Below are positions 25,110 through 33,889 of a stretch of DNA of 36,115 nucleotides, in pieces (the stretch's first letter is position 1; each line of letters starts with the position of its first letter). Both the position numbers and the translations under genes were made by a program. The stretch lies in the NCBI RefSeq assembly GCF_017912555.1, contig NZ_JAERSD010000032.1, positions 1 to 36,115 on the forward strand. The letters are read 5' to 3'. The notes under the pieces were generated by a model. That model searched no databases and was not told the DNA's origin. It worked only from the letters and a program-made list of their open reading frames with translations. Origin of the DNA: Bacillus sp. REN3 (GTDB lineage Bacteria; Bacillota; Bacilli; Bacillales; Cytobacillaceae).

Positions 25110-25154
25110 AGGTGCCTTGCCCCCGGAAGTGAATCTGGGGTCAGGCACCTTTTT
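25110..25154. terminator. Terminator between floT and the antiporter gene
   Basis: AGGTGCCT (25110-25117) pairs with AGGCACCT (25143-25150), and CCCC with GGGG inside the loop; TTTTT follows on the plus strand and A residues near the start would give a weaker T run on the other. It lies between converging genes. Confidence 0.75.
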
Positions 25155-25158
25155 GTGT

Positions 25159-26661
25159 TCATTCGAACTTTAATGTATTTTGTTTATATTCGGCCTTTTC
25201 ATTAAGCAGCTTTTTTAGCTGAGGTTTATTTTTCCTTGCCGAGAGGATATAGAGGAAGTCCCCGGCCATGACAGAGGTATTTCCTGTTGGAGCGATGAGC
25301 TTTTCATTGCGGATGATTGCATTGACGAGCGACCCTTCCGGGAAAGGGATATCTGTTAGCTTTTTACCGACAATCGCACTATCTGCTTTCATCTCGTACT
25401 CAATCATTTCAGCATCCGCTTTCCCGAGGGAAATCAATTCCAGCGAGTGGAGCGGCGTTGTTTTCTTTGGCCCTGTCAAATGAAGTTTTTCCGCTAAATA
25501 AGGAATCGTTGAGCCCTGGATCAACGCGCTCGTCAGGACGACGAAAAAGACAATATTAAACATTTCCGCACTTCCCTCGATTCCTGCCAGCAGGGGGAAA
25601 GTGGCAAGGACAATCGGCACTGCACCCTTCAAGCCTGCCCAGGATAGAAAAAGGCGTTCTTTATTGGTGAACTTCATACTGATGGTTGATAGATAGACGG
25701 CCGCTGGCCTGGCAACCAGCATGAGGATCGCTGAGACGAGGATGCCCTTTACAAGTACCTCCGGTCTGAACAAGTGAGAAGGAAACACTAATAATCCAAG
25801 GATAACAAACATCAGGATTTGCATCATCCAGGCAAATCCTTCAGAAAAACGGATAATGGAGTGGCGGTAGACTACTTCGGCATTGCCGATGATGATGGCC
25901 GCGACATAGACCGCGAGCAGGCCGCTGCCCTGGAAAAAAGAAGCAAGACCGTAGGTCAGCATGGCAAAAGCTGTGGCGAATACAGGGTAGAGGCCCCCTG
26001 AGTCAAGATTGATGGAATTCAGCGCTCGGACAGCTATTTTGCCAAGCACAAATCCTATTATAAGGCCCAAACCCATCTGCAGGAAGAAATCCCCGATCAT
26101 CGAGGTGATTTTTGCATCTTGCGCTGTAATTAGCTCGACCATCGCTACTGTTAAAAATACGGCCATCGGATCGTTTGAGCCTGATTCTGCTTCGAGTGTC
26201 GAACGAAGCTTTGGCGTTATATTATGGCCCTTAAGGACAGCAAAAACGGCTGCGGCATCAGTCGAGCCGACGATTGCCCCAAAGAGCAGTGCTTCCTGCC
26301 AATCCAGTCCAACAATTGTTTTGGCCGCGACTGCGACGATTCCGGATGTGATCAAGACACCAGCCGTCGCCAATGACAATGAAGGTACCATCACCGGCCT
26401 GACATCCTTCCAATCTGTTTGCAGGCCGCCTTCAAACAAGATAATGACCAACGCCACCACGCCAATCAATTGAGCGAGTGCCGCATTATCGAAATAGATG
26501 AATCCAAGGATATCGCTTCCCATCACCATTCCCACCAGGATGAACAGGATCAGGGAAGGTACCCCAAGGCGTGATGAAAATCTCGTTGTCAGGACTCCCG
26601 CAATGAATAGGATCGCGGCAAGCAAAATGAATGAATTTGTTGTGAGAATATGTTCTTCCAA
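25159..26661 (-). CDS. CPA1 potassium/proton (or sodium/proton) antiporter, NhaP2/CvrA type
   Basis: 500 residues. Twelve to thirteen membrane segments cover about residues 8-390, with ILFEGGLQTD and GAIVGSTDAAAVFAVLKG, the conserved acidic ion-binding motif of the CPA1 family (Ser-Thr-Asp), and ESGSNDPMAVFLT further on. The cytoplasmic C-terminus (about 405-490) resembles a TrkA-C/RCK-C regulatory domain (EYEMKADSAIVGKKLTDIPFPEGSLVNAIIRN), the feature that separates NhaP2/CvrA-like potassium antiporters from plain NhaP. It should expel K+ or Na+ in exchange for protons. AGGGGGAA stands before the ATG. It is a single-gene unit. Confidence 0.88.
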   Translation of the reverse strand: MEEHILTTNSFILLAAILFIAGVLTTRFSSRLGVPSLILFILVGMVMGSDILGFIYFDNAALAQLIGVVALVIILFEGGLQTDWKDVRPVMVPSLSLATAGVLITSGIVAVAAKTIVGLDWQEALLFGAIVGSTDAAAVFAVLKGHNITPKLRSTLEAESGSNDPMAVFLTVAMVELITAQDAKITSMIGDFFLQMGLGLIIGFVLGKIAVRALNSINLDSGGLYPVFATAFAMLTYGLASFFQGSGLLAVYVAAIIIGNAEVVYRHSIIRFSEGFAWMMQILMFVILGLLVFPSHLFRPEVLVKGILVSAILMLVARPAAVYLSTISMKFTNKERLFLSWAGLKGAVPIVLATFPLLAGIEGSAEMFNIVFFVVLTSALIQGSTIPYLAEKLHLTGPKKTTPLHSLELISLGKADAEMIEYEMKADSAIVGKKLTDIPFPEGSLVNAIIRNEKLIAPTGNTSVMAGDFLYILSARKNKPQLKKLLNEKAEYKQNTLKFE

Positions 26662-27004
26662 TGAAATTCCCCCTCTGTATGTTTTTATTGATCAAGCAGT
26701 GTCCACTCTGCATGGATTTTTAAGATTATGTATGGCGCAGACGATTGAAAGGAGAGTGTCGACGAAATGGTAGTGAATGTCTTGATCATGTAAAAAGTCA
26801 TGGGATAAAGTTCAAAAAAAAATGAGGTTTTTAGATAATCCGCATGCGATTCATCGCTAAGATTGAAATAGGATGCCGGGCGGTATCCTATTTCATCATA
26901 ACATATTGCGGTTGCTTCGAAAATGATCCGGCTCAACCGTCAACTTCCAGAAAAATAAACTTGCTTCGGGACATTCTTAAGAAAAACGAGCCTCCACAAT
27001 GGCT
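26662..27004. other. Spacer between the antiporter and chemoreceptor genes
   Basis: The stretch of 343 bases carries the antiporter promoter region and a strong hairpin (26865-26894). I see no gene in it; frames that cross it are out of phase with the neighbours and lack ribosome binding sites. Confidence 0.5.
26865..26894 (-). terminator. Strong hairpin downstream of the chemoreceptor gene
   Basis: GAAATAGGATGCC (26865-26877) and GGTATCCTATTTC (26882-26894) pair over 13 positions with one G-U around GGGC. The T-tract is poor on both strands, so it may be a terminator of the minus-strand chemoreceptor gene or an RNA-stabilising hairpin. Confidence 0.5.
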
Positions 27005-28795
27005 TTATAGTCTGAAATTATTTGCCAGGTTTTCCAATTCCTCAGCGGTTTGCTGCAGTACTCTGGTTGTTTCGTTAACGTTTTCAGCGTTCTGTAATTG
27101 TTCCTGCATTGACCTTTCAGACTGGCTTGTTCCTGCGGCAATTTGCTGTGAAGCCTGTGAAACTGTATCAAGTGAGTCCGTGATTTGTTCGATTGCAATG
27201 ACCTGCTGCTCGATGGCCGAGGCAATATTGTTCGAGTTATCTTCGATTTCAAGAGTCGTTTCATAAATATTCTGCAATGTATTTTTCGCATTTGCGGACA
27301 AATTTTTATTATACTGGACAGCTTCCCTTGTTTTAGCAATATAATTGACGGCATCCTGGGTGTTTTTCACATTTTCATTCACGATTGATATGATCGTGGA
27401 AGCAGATTTCGCACTTTCTTCAGCAAGCTTCCGCACTTCATTGGCAACAACGGCAAAACCTTTGCCATGTTCTCCTGCCCTTGCAGCTTCGATGGCCGCG
27501 TTTAGGGCTAATAGATTGGTCTGGTCCGAAATAGTGTTGATGATTTTAACAAACTGCGTAATCTTATCTGATTGTTTTTCAAGCATCATTATGATCCCAG
27601 CAAGTTTGTTCGTGTTTTCTTCCACAGCTTCAAGGCCCTCAAGCATTTCATCAATTCTGACCGTGCCTTCTTTGGAAATGGCTGTTGAGTTTTTTGCAAT
27701 ATAGCTTGCCTGCTGCGCGGAGGCATTAATTTCTTCGATTCCCGCATTGATTTCTTCTAGTGTTGCCTGCATCTCTTCGATGTTTGCGTTTTGCTCTTGC
27801 GTACTTGCAGCAGCCTGCTGATTCGCTTGGGCCAATTCCCTGATTTCTTCTACAGATATGGAAGATACCTTTGTAAGGGATTCCGTCTCTCTCGTGACTT
27901 CCCTTGAGCTTGCTTGTACCTGTGAAACGATGTTTCGGAGCGAATCCGTCATGACATTGATGCTCTCAGCCAGGGCCCCGACTTCGTCCCTGGCTGAAAC
28001 GGACAGATTTTTTTGCGATAGATTGCCATTGGCGATTTTGGCAGTCAATACCGTAATTTCATTAAGCGGCTTGATCAGCACGGATACGACATAGTACATG
28101 GCTCCGCTTGAGAGGGCAAGGATCGTTAGGGATAGGTACCAGATTCCCCTAACCTCTTCTTTGATTTTTTTGTTGATTTGTGACACATCGAAATCAACCC
28201 CGTATAGAGCGATGACTTTTCCACTCATATTGCTGATTGGCGCGAAACCGGTAATTTTTTCTACGGACTCCGTTTTATAAACCTCTGTAGTTGCCCGTTC
28301 ATTTTCCTTGATGGCCAGCTTAGCTGCCCGATTGTAGGCCGAACCGCCTGAGTATTCGGAACCGTAGGAAACATCCTTGCTCATCATCGAAGAACTCAAT
28401 GTTGGCATGGTCAATTTGTCTCCATCCAGGGTAAGGATGTAAAGGCTATGTATGAACGGATTTTCTTTGATGATTTGGTCCATTTGTTTTTGTTGTGTGA
28501 CGACTCCTGGATTATTAATAGAAGGATTGGAAATGATAGCCTGCGCTTTTCCGGGTGATATCCGTTCAGCCAGCAAACTGGAAATGGTGTTTAATTCCGC
28601 TTCCATCGAATCGAGATTGCTCCTCTTGATGACATGTTGGGCATAGAGGGCGGAGGCCATGGCCATGATCAGCATGGAGATGACACTCAGGACCACGATT
28701 TTAAATTTCAATGATATGTATTTCTTTTTGCCTTTTTGCTCCTTCACAGGTGCAGTGCTGGCCAGTTTCATCTTTCTCTTCTTTTTGAAAAGCAA
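27005..28795 (-). CDS. Methyl-accepting chemotaxis protein
   Basis: About 596 residues from the TTG at 28795, nine bases after AAGGGGAG; the frame is open further upstream, but earlier starts have no such site. After a basic N-terminus a first membrane segment (FKIVVLSVISMLIMAMASALYA), an extracellular sensor of about 170 residues of Cache-like type (FIHSLYILTLDGDKL, GKVIALYGVDFD), a second membrane segment and a HAMP domain (KPLNEITVLTAKIANGNLS) follow. The signalling domain ends the protein with the invariant hairpin tip INTISDQTNLLALNAAIEAARAGEHGKGFAVVANEVRKLAEES. It controls CheA in response to an unknown ligand. No sigma-D promoter was recognised. Confidence 0.92.
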   Translation of the reverse strand: MLFKKKRKMKLASTAPVKEQKGKKKYISLKFKIVVLSVISMLIMAMASALYAQHVIKRSNLDSMEAELNTISSLLAERISPGKAQAIISNPSINNPGVVTQQKQMDQIIKENPFIHSLYILTLDGDKLTMPTLSSSMMSKDVSYGSEYSGGSAYNRAAKLAIKENERATTEVYKTESVEKITGFAPISNMSGKVIALYGVDFDVSQINKKIKEEVRGIWYLSLTILALSSGAMYYVVSVLIKPLNEITVLTAKIANGNLSQKNLSVSARDEVGALAESINVMTDSLRNIVSQVQASSREVTRETESLTKVSSISVEEIRELAQANQQAAASTQEQNANIEEMQATLEEINAGIEEINASAQQASYIAKNSTAISKEGTVRIDEMLEGLEAVEENTNKLAGIIMMLEKQSDKITQFVKIINTISDQTNLLALNAAIEAARAGEHGKGFAVVANEVRKLAEESAKSASTIISIVNENVKNTQDAVNYIAKTREAVQYNKNLSANAKNTLQNIYETTLEIEDNSNNIASAIEQQVIAIEQITDSLDTVSQASQQIAAGTSQSERSMQEQLQNAENVNETTRVLQQTAEELENLANNFRL

Positions 28796-29006
28796 TTCGT
28801 CCACTCCCCTTGTTTCTCTACCATGTCGAAAAAGTTTTCCATAATTGAATATACTTACCATTATTAATGGAAACATGACTTTTGTCATAGTTCAATAGTT
28901 TTTTAAAAAATATTTCGTGAATTTCGACATGTGCTAATTCAGTAGAATATTCTATCAACTATATTTTCGGCAAGATTCTCTCAACCTTAAGGCGGTTATA
29001 TATAAA

Positions 29007-29035
29007 TTGACAGATCCATCATTTTTGTTTATATT
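29007..29035 (+). promoter_or_regulatory. Sigma-A promoter of the riboswitch-terC unit
   Basis: TTGACA (29007-29012), a 17-base spacer and TATATT (29030-29035). Transcription would start around 29042, just before the riboswitch aptamer. Confidence 0.75.
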
Positions 29036-29053
29036 ATTCTTATTCGAATATTC

Positions 29054-29152
29054 TCTTTTAAAGGGGAGTAGCTGTTACAGTAAAGTCGTCATTACGGGAT
29101 TCCGGTCTCCGGCTTTATTGGCAACGTGAACGTTGTTGGCAAGACCTTTACT
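29054..29152 (+). ncRNA. yybP-ykoY manganese riboswitch aptamer
   Basis: The aptamer landmarks are present in order: AAAGGGGAGTAGC at 29060-29072, GTCGTCATTACGG, the CCGG hairpin around 29103-29112, and TTGGCAACGTGAAC at 29118-29131. It closes with GACCTTTAC (29143-29151), which pairs with the opening AAAGGGG strand to make P1. This class binds Mn2+ and normally turns on manganese exporters or TerC proteins; terC follows here. The closing strand is also the left arm of the first terminator hairpin, the expected switch between aptamer and terminator. Confidence 0.88.
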
Positions 29153-29172
29153 ATTTTGGTAAGGGTCTTTTT
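29141..29172 (+). terminator. First riboswitch terminator hairpin
   Basis: AAGACCTTTAC (29141-29151) pairs with GTAAGGGTCTT (29159-29169) with one G-U, followed by T5. The left arm overlaps the P1 closing strand of the aptamer, so Mn2+ binding should prevent its formation. Confidence 0.75.
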
Positions 29173-29182
29173 CTATGTATTT

Positions 29183-29214
29183 AAGGCCTTTATCACTGTG
29201 GTAAGGGCCTTTTT
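29183..29214 (+). terminator. Second, near-duplicate terminator hairpin
   Basis: AAGGCCTTTATCAC (29183-29196) pairs with GTGGTAAGGGCCTT (29198-29211; the innermost pairs open to form the loop), followed by T5. It resembles the first hairpin in sequence and layout, and also carries CCTTTA, which could pair with the aptamer's AAAGG strand. Confidence 0.7.
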
Positions 29215-29260
29215 CATTGGCTGCAGGAATATTTGGAAAAAACGTAACAGGAGGATTTCT

Positions 29261-30046
29261 ATGGATATAACACTATTACTGGAATATGGATGGGTGCTTC
29301 TTGTACTTATTGCTCTTGAAGGACTCTTGGCGGCCGACAATGCATTAGTCCTTGCAATCATGGTAAGGCACTTGCCAGAGGAAAGCCGGAAAAAAGCTTT
29401 ATTTTACGGGTTAGCGGGGGCTTTCGTTTTCCGTTTCGTTTCATTGTTCGCAATTTCGTTCCTTGTTGATGTATGGCAAGTCCAGGCAATTGGGGCGTTA
29501 TACCTGTTGTTCATGTCATTGAACCATATCGTCCGGAAAGTCTTTATTAAAAATAGAGGGGACAAGGAAGGGACGCAAAAAACTGATGAAAGGAAGAAGA
29601 GTGGTTTCTGGATGACTGTTTTAAAGGTCGAGCTATCGGATATTGCTTTTGCAGTAGATTCAATCCTTGCAGCTGTGGCGCTAGCAGTTATGCTTCCGGA
29701 TACTCCGCTCCCGCAAATTGGCGGACTAGATGGAGGAAAATTCCTTGTCATTTTTGCAGGTGGGATGATTGGATTGATTATTATGCGTTTCGCTGCCAAT
29801 ATGTTTGTCAAGCTTCTTCATAGCCGGCCCGGCCTTGAAATTGCCGCATTCGGCATTGTTGGATGGGTTGGCGTTAAGCTGGCAGTCTATACTCTTTCGC
29901 ATCCAGCCTTAGGGGTATTGAATGAGAGCTTCGCCCATTCAATGGAATGGAAAGTAAGCTTTTATGTTGTATTGATCGGGATTGCAGTTGCAGGCTGGTT
30001 CCTGTCAAAGGATAAGAAGTCCGGAACAGAAAAGATGGCATCCTGA
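29261..30046 (+). CDS. ykoY: TerC/YkoY-family membrane protein, manganese riboswitch controlled
   Basis: 261 residues from the ATG at 29261 (AGGAGGA five bases upstream). Seven to eight membrane segments with the family motifs LEGLLAADNALVLAIMVRHLP (about 20-40) and SDIAFAVDSILAAVALAVM (about 125-144); the Asp residues in both form the likely metal site. TerC proteins of the YkoY/YceF type help load exported proteins with Mn2+ or export it. Its leader holds a Mn2+ riboswitch, which supports this role. It is monocistronic, with a weak terminator hairpin about 95 bases downstream. Confidence 0.92.
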   Translation: MDITLLLEYGWVLLVLIALEGLLAADNALVLAIMVRHLPEESRKKALFYGLAGAFVFRFVSLFAISFLVDVWQVQAIGALYLLFMSLNHIVRKVFIKNRGDKEGTQKTDERKKSGFWMTVLKVELSDIAFAVDSILAAVALAVMLPDTPLPQIGGLDGGKFLVIFAGGMIGLIIMRFAANMFVKLLHSRPGLEIAAFGIVGWVGVKLAVYTLSHPALGVLNESFAHSMEWKVSFYVVLIGIAVAGWFLSKDKKSGTEKMAS

Positions 30047-30140
30047 TAAAACGCGAGAGCTGCTCAGGATAAACAAGCCAATCGGGACAGTATCCAAAGT
30101 TTGGCAATGTGATTCTTATGCTGGCAAATACAAAGTGAAC

Positions 30141-30171
30141 AAGGGAAACCCTGATTGATAGGGCTTCCCTT
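30141..30171. terminator. Terminator-like hairpin between terC and a convergent gene
   Basis: AAGGGAAACCCT (30141-30152) and AGGGCTTCCCTT (30160-30171) pair with a small internal mismatch; T residues follow only loosely. It could serve both directions. Confidence 0.5.
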
Positions 30172-30211
30172 GATTATCTTTCCATATTAGCTAAAAGAAT
30201 TCTCAATAGTA

Positions 30212-30709
30212 TCAGAAGCTTGGGAAGAAGAATAAAATTAATGCAGCAAACAGGGAAGAGCTTGCCCAGGTTATGAATAGTTTTTTCTCTATCTTCATCG
30301 AAGCATCAACAGTATGAACAAGTGATAGCACAAAGAGGTTTATAAGAAACAAAAAGTAATAAGCTGCAATAAATAAAATCCATTTATGCGAAGCAATCAA
30401 ATTTTGAAGAGTTGTCGCAAAAAACAAGAAAATGAATAGGAAGAATGAAATCACCAACCATATAAAAATGACGATGAACATTTTATTCCAAACCTTGTGC
30501 TCCATAAACCCTTCGCCTTTTTTTGCGTAATTATAAATGAATTGGTTACATACAAAAAGCAGGATTGAAATGGCGATAGCGAAAATCAATTGTTTTATGA
30601 CAACATTTTCGATCCTTATTTTACCGTGTTGAAAATGATAATTAGCTATGAAGGTAAAGAGAAACAAAACCAGGATATTGAAAGATTGTTTGAGAGTATA
30701 TTTCTTCAT
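30212..30709 (-). CDS. Membrane protein of unknown function, second of a coupled pair
   Basis: 165 residues with about five hydrophobic segments: NILVLFLFTFIANYHF, VIKQLIFAIAISILLFVCN, MFIVIFIWLVISFFLFIFLFFATT, WILFIAAYYFLFLINLFVLSLVHT and WASSSLFAALILFFF. Loops are short and basic. I recognise no family. Its ATG overlaps the stop of the preceding gene (TAATG), so translation is probably coupled. Low-GC composition matches the partner. Confidence 0.65.
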   Translation of the reverse strand: MKKYTLKQSFNILVLFLFTFIANYHFQHGKIRIENVVIKQLIFAIAISILLFVCNQFIYNYAKKGEGFMEHKVWNKMFIVIFIWLVISFFLFIFLFFATTLQNLIASHKWILFIAAYYFLFLINLFVLSLVHTVDASMKIEKKLFITWASSSLFAALILFFFPSF

Positions 30710-30942
30710 TATACTTTCACTGATAATGCTTTTTTTAATACTTTTTTCACTTTAAATGCACCCCACAGGACAATCGTTACTGTTATGGCAGAAATAGTAT
30801 ATTGCAGGAGGTTTGCCATTTCTATACTATTTGCTGCGTGAGTTTCTGGCGTGTAAATGTAAGTTAAAATAATACCTTGGACTAAGTCAGCTAGGCCGAT
30901 TGAAATGAATACTACGATAAATAATCCCATTAATTTTTTCAT
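30709..30942 (-). CDS. Small membrane protein of unknown function, first of a coupled pair
   Basis: 77 residues with two hydrophobic segments (LFIVVFISIGLADLVQGIILTYI and a second around LLQYTISAITVTIVLWGAF) and a basic C-terminus KVKKVLKKALSVKV. AAGGAGGAAG precedes the ATG at ideal distance, which supports a real gene. Its stop overlaps the start of the next gene by one base. No known family. Confidence 0.65.
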   Translation of the reverse strand: MKKLMGLFIVVFISIGLADLVQGIILTYIYTPETHAANSIEMANLLQYTISAITVTIVLWGAFKVKKVLKKALSVKV

Positions 30943-31259
30943 CTTCCTTCCTCCTTATCACTTTGCTTCTACGAAATAGTAACGAAAAGGTTTCAAACCA
31001 TCTTGATCCTTATACTCGATTCACCCAAGGTCCAAGCAGGAAGGACTTGAAACAGTTGTTTTTAAATGGCCCCTTCTTTGTGTACTAATGCCTTAATGTT
31101 TATGTTTTCTGCCATGCCAGCGGGAATCTGCTGTCAATGACTGCGATTTTCAATGTATATGCGTTAGTTGGCCGCGATAAGGGTATAATTTAAAAACAAA
31201 CGTTAATGTGAATCGTTTATCATGCATCATCGAACCTATTTTATTGCAACAGGAGGTGT
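30943..31259. other. Divergent spacer upstream of the CNNM-type transporter, no gene seen
   Basis: The 317 bases separate the small membrane-protein pair from the transporter gene. A TATAAT-like box at about 31184 lacks a -35 element at proper spacing. No riboswitch was recognised, in particular no M-box. Confidence 0.45.
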
Positions 31260-32588
31260 TTGCCTTACCATAGTAAGGCTTGCCAATTGATCCTTACAAA
31301 CTTGCTGCTAGTGGCATTATTGATTGCATTGACAGGTTTTTTTGTAGCAACAGAATTCGCGATTGTGAAAGTCAGGAGTTCAAGGATAGACCAGTTGATT
31401 ACTGAGGGGAGGAAAGGGGCACAGGCCGCAAAACATGTAATTACCCATTTGGATGAGTATCTTTCAGCATGCCAGCTAGGAATCACCATAACTGCTTTGG
31501 GGCTTGGATGGCTCGGGGAACCGACAGTTGAGGATATCCTTCATCCGCTATTTGAAAAATGGAATATGAATGAATCGCTAGCCGGGATCTTATCCTTTGG
31601 AATCGCTTTTGCATCGGTGACATTCCTGCACGTCGTTGTCGGAGAATTGGCGCCTAAGACGATTGCGATCCAGAAAGCGGAATCGATTGCACTCAGCTTT
31701 GCACGGCCGATCATCTTGTTTTATAAAATTATGTATCCATTCATATGGGTATTGAATGGTTCTGCGCGGCTCCTCGCAGGATTATTTGGTTTGCAGCCTG
31801 CGTCAGAGCATGATGTGGCCCACTCTGAGGAAGAACTGAGGATCCTTTTGTCGGAGAGCTATGAAAGCGGGGAAATTAACCAAAGCGAGTTGAAATACGT
31901 TAATAATATTTTTGAATTCGATGAGCGGATCGCAAAGGAAATCATGGTACCGAGGACGGAAATTGTTGGTCTGGATATCTCTGATTCCATTGAGACAATC
32001 ATCGGGATTATCCAGGAGGAAAAATATACACGCTATCCGGTAATTGATGGAGAGAAGGACAATGTATTAGGGATGATCAATATCAAGGAAATCCTTACTG
32101 CCAAACTGACGGAAACGGAATATCGAAGGGAAGCTGTCCTGCAGGACTTTTTGAAGCCAATCATCCGTGTCATTGAAACGGTGCCGATCCATGATCTACT
32201 CGTTAAAATGCAGAAAGAACGGATCCACATGGCAATTCTGCTGGATGAATACGGCGGAACATCCGGGCTGGTGACAGTGGAGGACATACTTGAAGAAATT
32301 GTCGGCGATATCCGTGATGAATTCGATGCTGACGAGGTCGCAGAAATCAGGAAGGTGGCTGATGATCATTATTTGTTCAGTTCCAGGATATTGATAGAAG
32401 AAGTCAATGACCTTCTTGGCATTCATTTGGACGAAGAAGATGTCGACACGCTTGGCGGCTGGTTCATGACCAGGAAGATGGATGCTGAAGTTGGTGACGA
32501 ATTAATAGAAGAGGGATATCGCTTTAAGGTAAGAGAAATTGATGAATACCACATTCTTTATTTAGAAGTGACAAAAGCCAATGATTAA
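31260..32588 (+). CDS. CNNM/CorC-family transporter with CBS domains (hemolysin-C-like)
   Basis: 442 residues. A DUF21/CNNM membrane domain covers about 10-200 ([53 protein letters not shown]), a CBS pair about 215-335 ([65 protein letters not shown]) and a CorC_HlyC domain ends the protein. Bacterial homologues such as MpfA/YhdP of B. subtilis export Mg2+. AGGAGG lies only three bases before the TTG at 31260, so the true start may be slightly downstream. Monocistronic. Confidence 0.88.
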   Translation: MPYHSKACQLILTNLLLVALLIALTGFFVATEFAIVKVRSSRIDQLITEGRKGAQAAKHVITHLDEYLSACQLGITITALGLGWLGEPTVEDILHPLFEKWNMNESLAGILSFGIAFASVTFLHVVVGELAPKTIAIQKAESIALSFARPIILFYKIMYPFIWVLNGSARLLAGLFGLQPASEHDVAHSEEELRILLSESYESGEINQSELKYVNNIFEFDERIAKEIMVPRTEIVGLDISDSIETIIGIIQEEKYTRYPVIDGEKDNVLGMINIKEILTAKLTETEYRREAVLQDFLKPIIRVIETVPIHDLLVKMQKERIHMAILLDEYGGTSGLVTVEDILEEIVGDIRDEFDADEVAEIRKVADDHYLFSSRILIEEVNDLLGIHLDEEDVDTLGGWFMTRKMDAEVGDELIEEGYRFKVREIDEYHILYLEVTKAND

Positions 32589-32624
32589 AGATCCATTGCG
32601 GGGCTTTTTTATTCAAGGATTTTG

Positions 32625-32760
32625 GGAGAAGTACTGATTGGAATGGAGATGCAAGGACTTCCGTGACTGAATATCCTTCGTGCGCAGGACAACGGTCTAT
32701 GCCCCGTGGAAACTGCCGCAGTGCCTAAGTTTGAGGTGCCTGATGGAAGGGCTGCGGATG
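32625..32760 (+). repeat. Degenerate copy of the dispersed repeat, and gene-free spacer
   Basis: GATTGGAATGGAGATGCAAGGACTTCC and GCCCCGTGGAAACTGCCGCAGTGCC in this order resemble the inner part of the repeat at 18991-19216 (TGATTTGGAACGGCAGGTGCGAGACTCC; GCCCCGCGGAAAGCGAGCAGCC). No terminal repeats are seen. The whole gap 32589-33067 holds no gene I can support. Confidence 0.35.
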
Positions 32761-32843
32761 GTTTGAACGGTGAACGGACAAAATCGTGAAAATGACCTCG
32801 GCCATATCTGGAGTGCGGCTTTTTAAAGATAAACAAAGTAAAG

Positions 32844-32866
32844 AAAGACGCCTTGTTGGCGTCTTT
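32844..32866. terminator. Perfect 9-bp hairpin, terminator-like
   Basis: AAAGACGCC and GGCGTCTTT pair around TTGTT. The T-tract is weak on both strands, so its role as terminator of the upstream transporter gene is tentative. Confidence 0.45.
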
Positions 32867-33067
32867 CCTGCGTATTGAGGCGGCCAGGCTGCACGCCACA
32901 TCGTGCATTTCCAATAGGAGTGCCGGCCGGCTTACACAATTCAGCTCATCGCTCAATCACTATACCATTCAATAGGGGAGCAAAGCAAGAGGGAAAATTA
33001 AATATGGTTTAAGGACTTTAAGGAACCGGGTAAAAACAATAGGAATAAAACAGAGAAGGGAAACAAC

Positions 33068-33781
33068 ATGAAAATAAAGACAGCATGGATCATTTTTATC
33101 ATCGCTTTGATTGCTACCCTCACTGCTTTTTCCATCTATGATGGGAAAACAGAGAAGGAGGGGGAGGACAAGCTGGTTGTAGCGTTTGGGGACTCACTGA
33201 CGTACGGCTATGGCGATGAGAAGGGAAGAGGGTATATCGACACCCTTGAGAAAAAATTGAATATCCAAAACAGAGAGGATTATCATTTTACAAATGAGGC
33301 AATTTACGGTCTTGAATCCTCCGGAATTTTGGATCAGCTTGCGGATATCCGCATCAGCAGCAAACTGGACGAAGCGGATTACTTCCTCTTGTTCATTGGG
33401 ACGAATGATTTGATCAACAGCAACGGGGGCAATTTGGCTAATATTGACCCTGAATCAATTGAAAAAGGCCAGGAGGTTTACCTTCAGAACCTTGAGGCTA
33501 TTTTGGATAACCTGGAGGAAAGCAGTAGCGGCGCTCCCATCCTCTTGCTTGGATTATACAATCCATATCCGGATTCAAACCGGATTGAAGCCATCATCGA
33601 TGAGTGGAACAAAGAAATCATCAGGCTTGCAAAAGAAGATAAAAAGATCACTTACATTCCGACAAATGATCTATTCAAAGGAAAAGGGAAGAAAGAATAT
33701 TTCAGTGATTCGCTCCACCTGAACAGCAAAGGCTACAACCTTGTTGCCAACCGGATACTCGAACGATACCCATTTCAATAA
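33068..33781 (+). CDS. Secreted or membrane-anchored SGNH/GDSL hydrolase
   Basis: 237 residues. An N-terminal hydrophobic segment (about 6-24) without lipobox anchors or exports it. The SGNH blocks are intact: VAFGDSLTYGYGD with the nucleophile Ser43, a conserved Gly in the second block, FIGTND with the oxyanion Asn, and DSLHLNSKGY with the catalytic Asp and His. It is an esterase or lipase of the YpmR-type group found in bacilli; the substrate is unknown. AAGGGAAAC precedes the ATG. A strong terminator follows. Confidence 0.88.
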   Translation: MKIKTAWIIFIIALIATLTAFSIYDGKTEKEGEDKLVVAFGDSLTYGYGDEKGRGYIDTLEKKLNIQNREDYHFTNEAIYGLESSGILDQLADIRISSKLDEADYFLLFIGTNDLINSNGGNLANIDPESIEKGQEVYLQNLEAILDNLEESSSGAPILLLGLYNPYPDSNRIEAIIDEWNKEIIRLAKEDKKITYIPTNDLFKGKGKKEYFSDSLHLNSKGYNLVANRILERYPFQ

Positions 33782-33791
33782 AGACCCGGTA

Positions 33792-33821
33792 AGCCTGGCA
33801 GATTCTCTGCCGGGCTTTTTT
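33792..33821 (+). terminator. Terminator after the SGNH hydrolase
   Basis: AGCCTGGCAG (33792-33801) pairs with CTGCCGGGCT (33807-33816), one G-T wobble, followed by six T. Confidence 0.88.
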
Positions 33822-33889
33822 AATTGAAACCAACCTGCTCGGGAATTCGTTATATAGAGTAAGTAAGTAAATTTGAAAGGAAATGCAAA

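Noticed and set aside
26844-27266. Plus-strand frame across the chemoreceptor 3' end
   Set aside because: It runs antisense to the highly conserved signalling domain and has no ribosome binding site.
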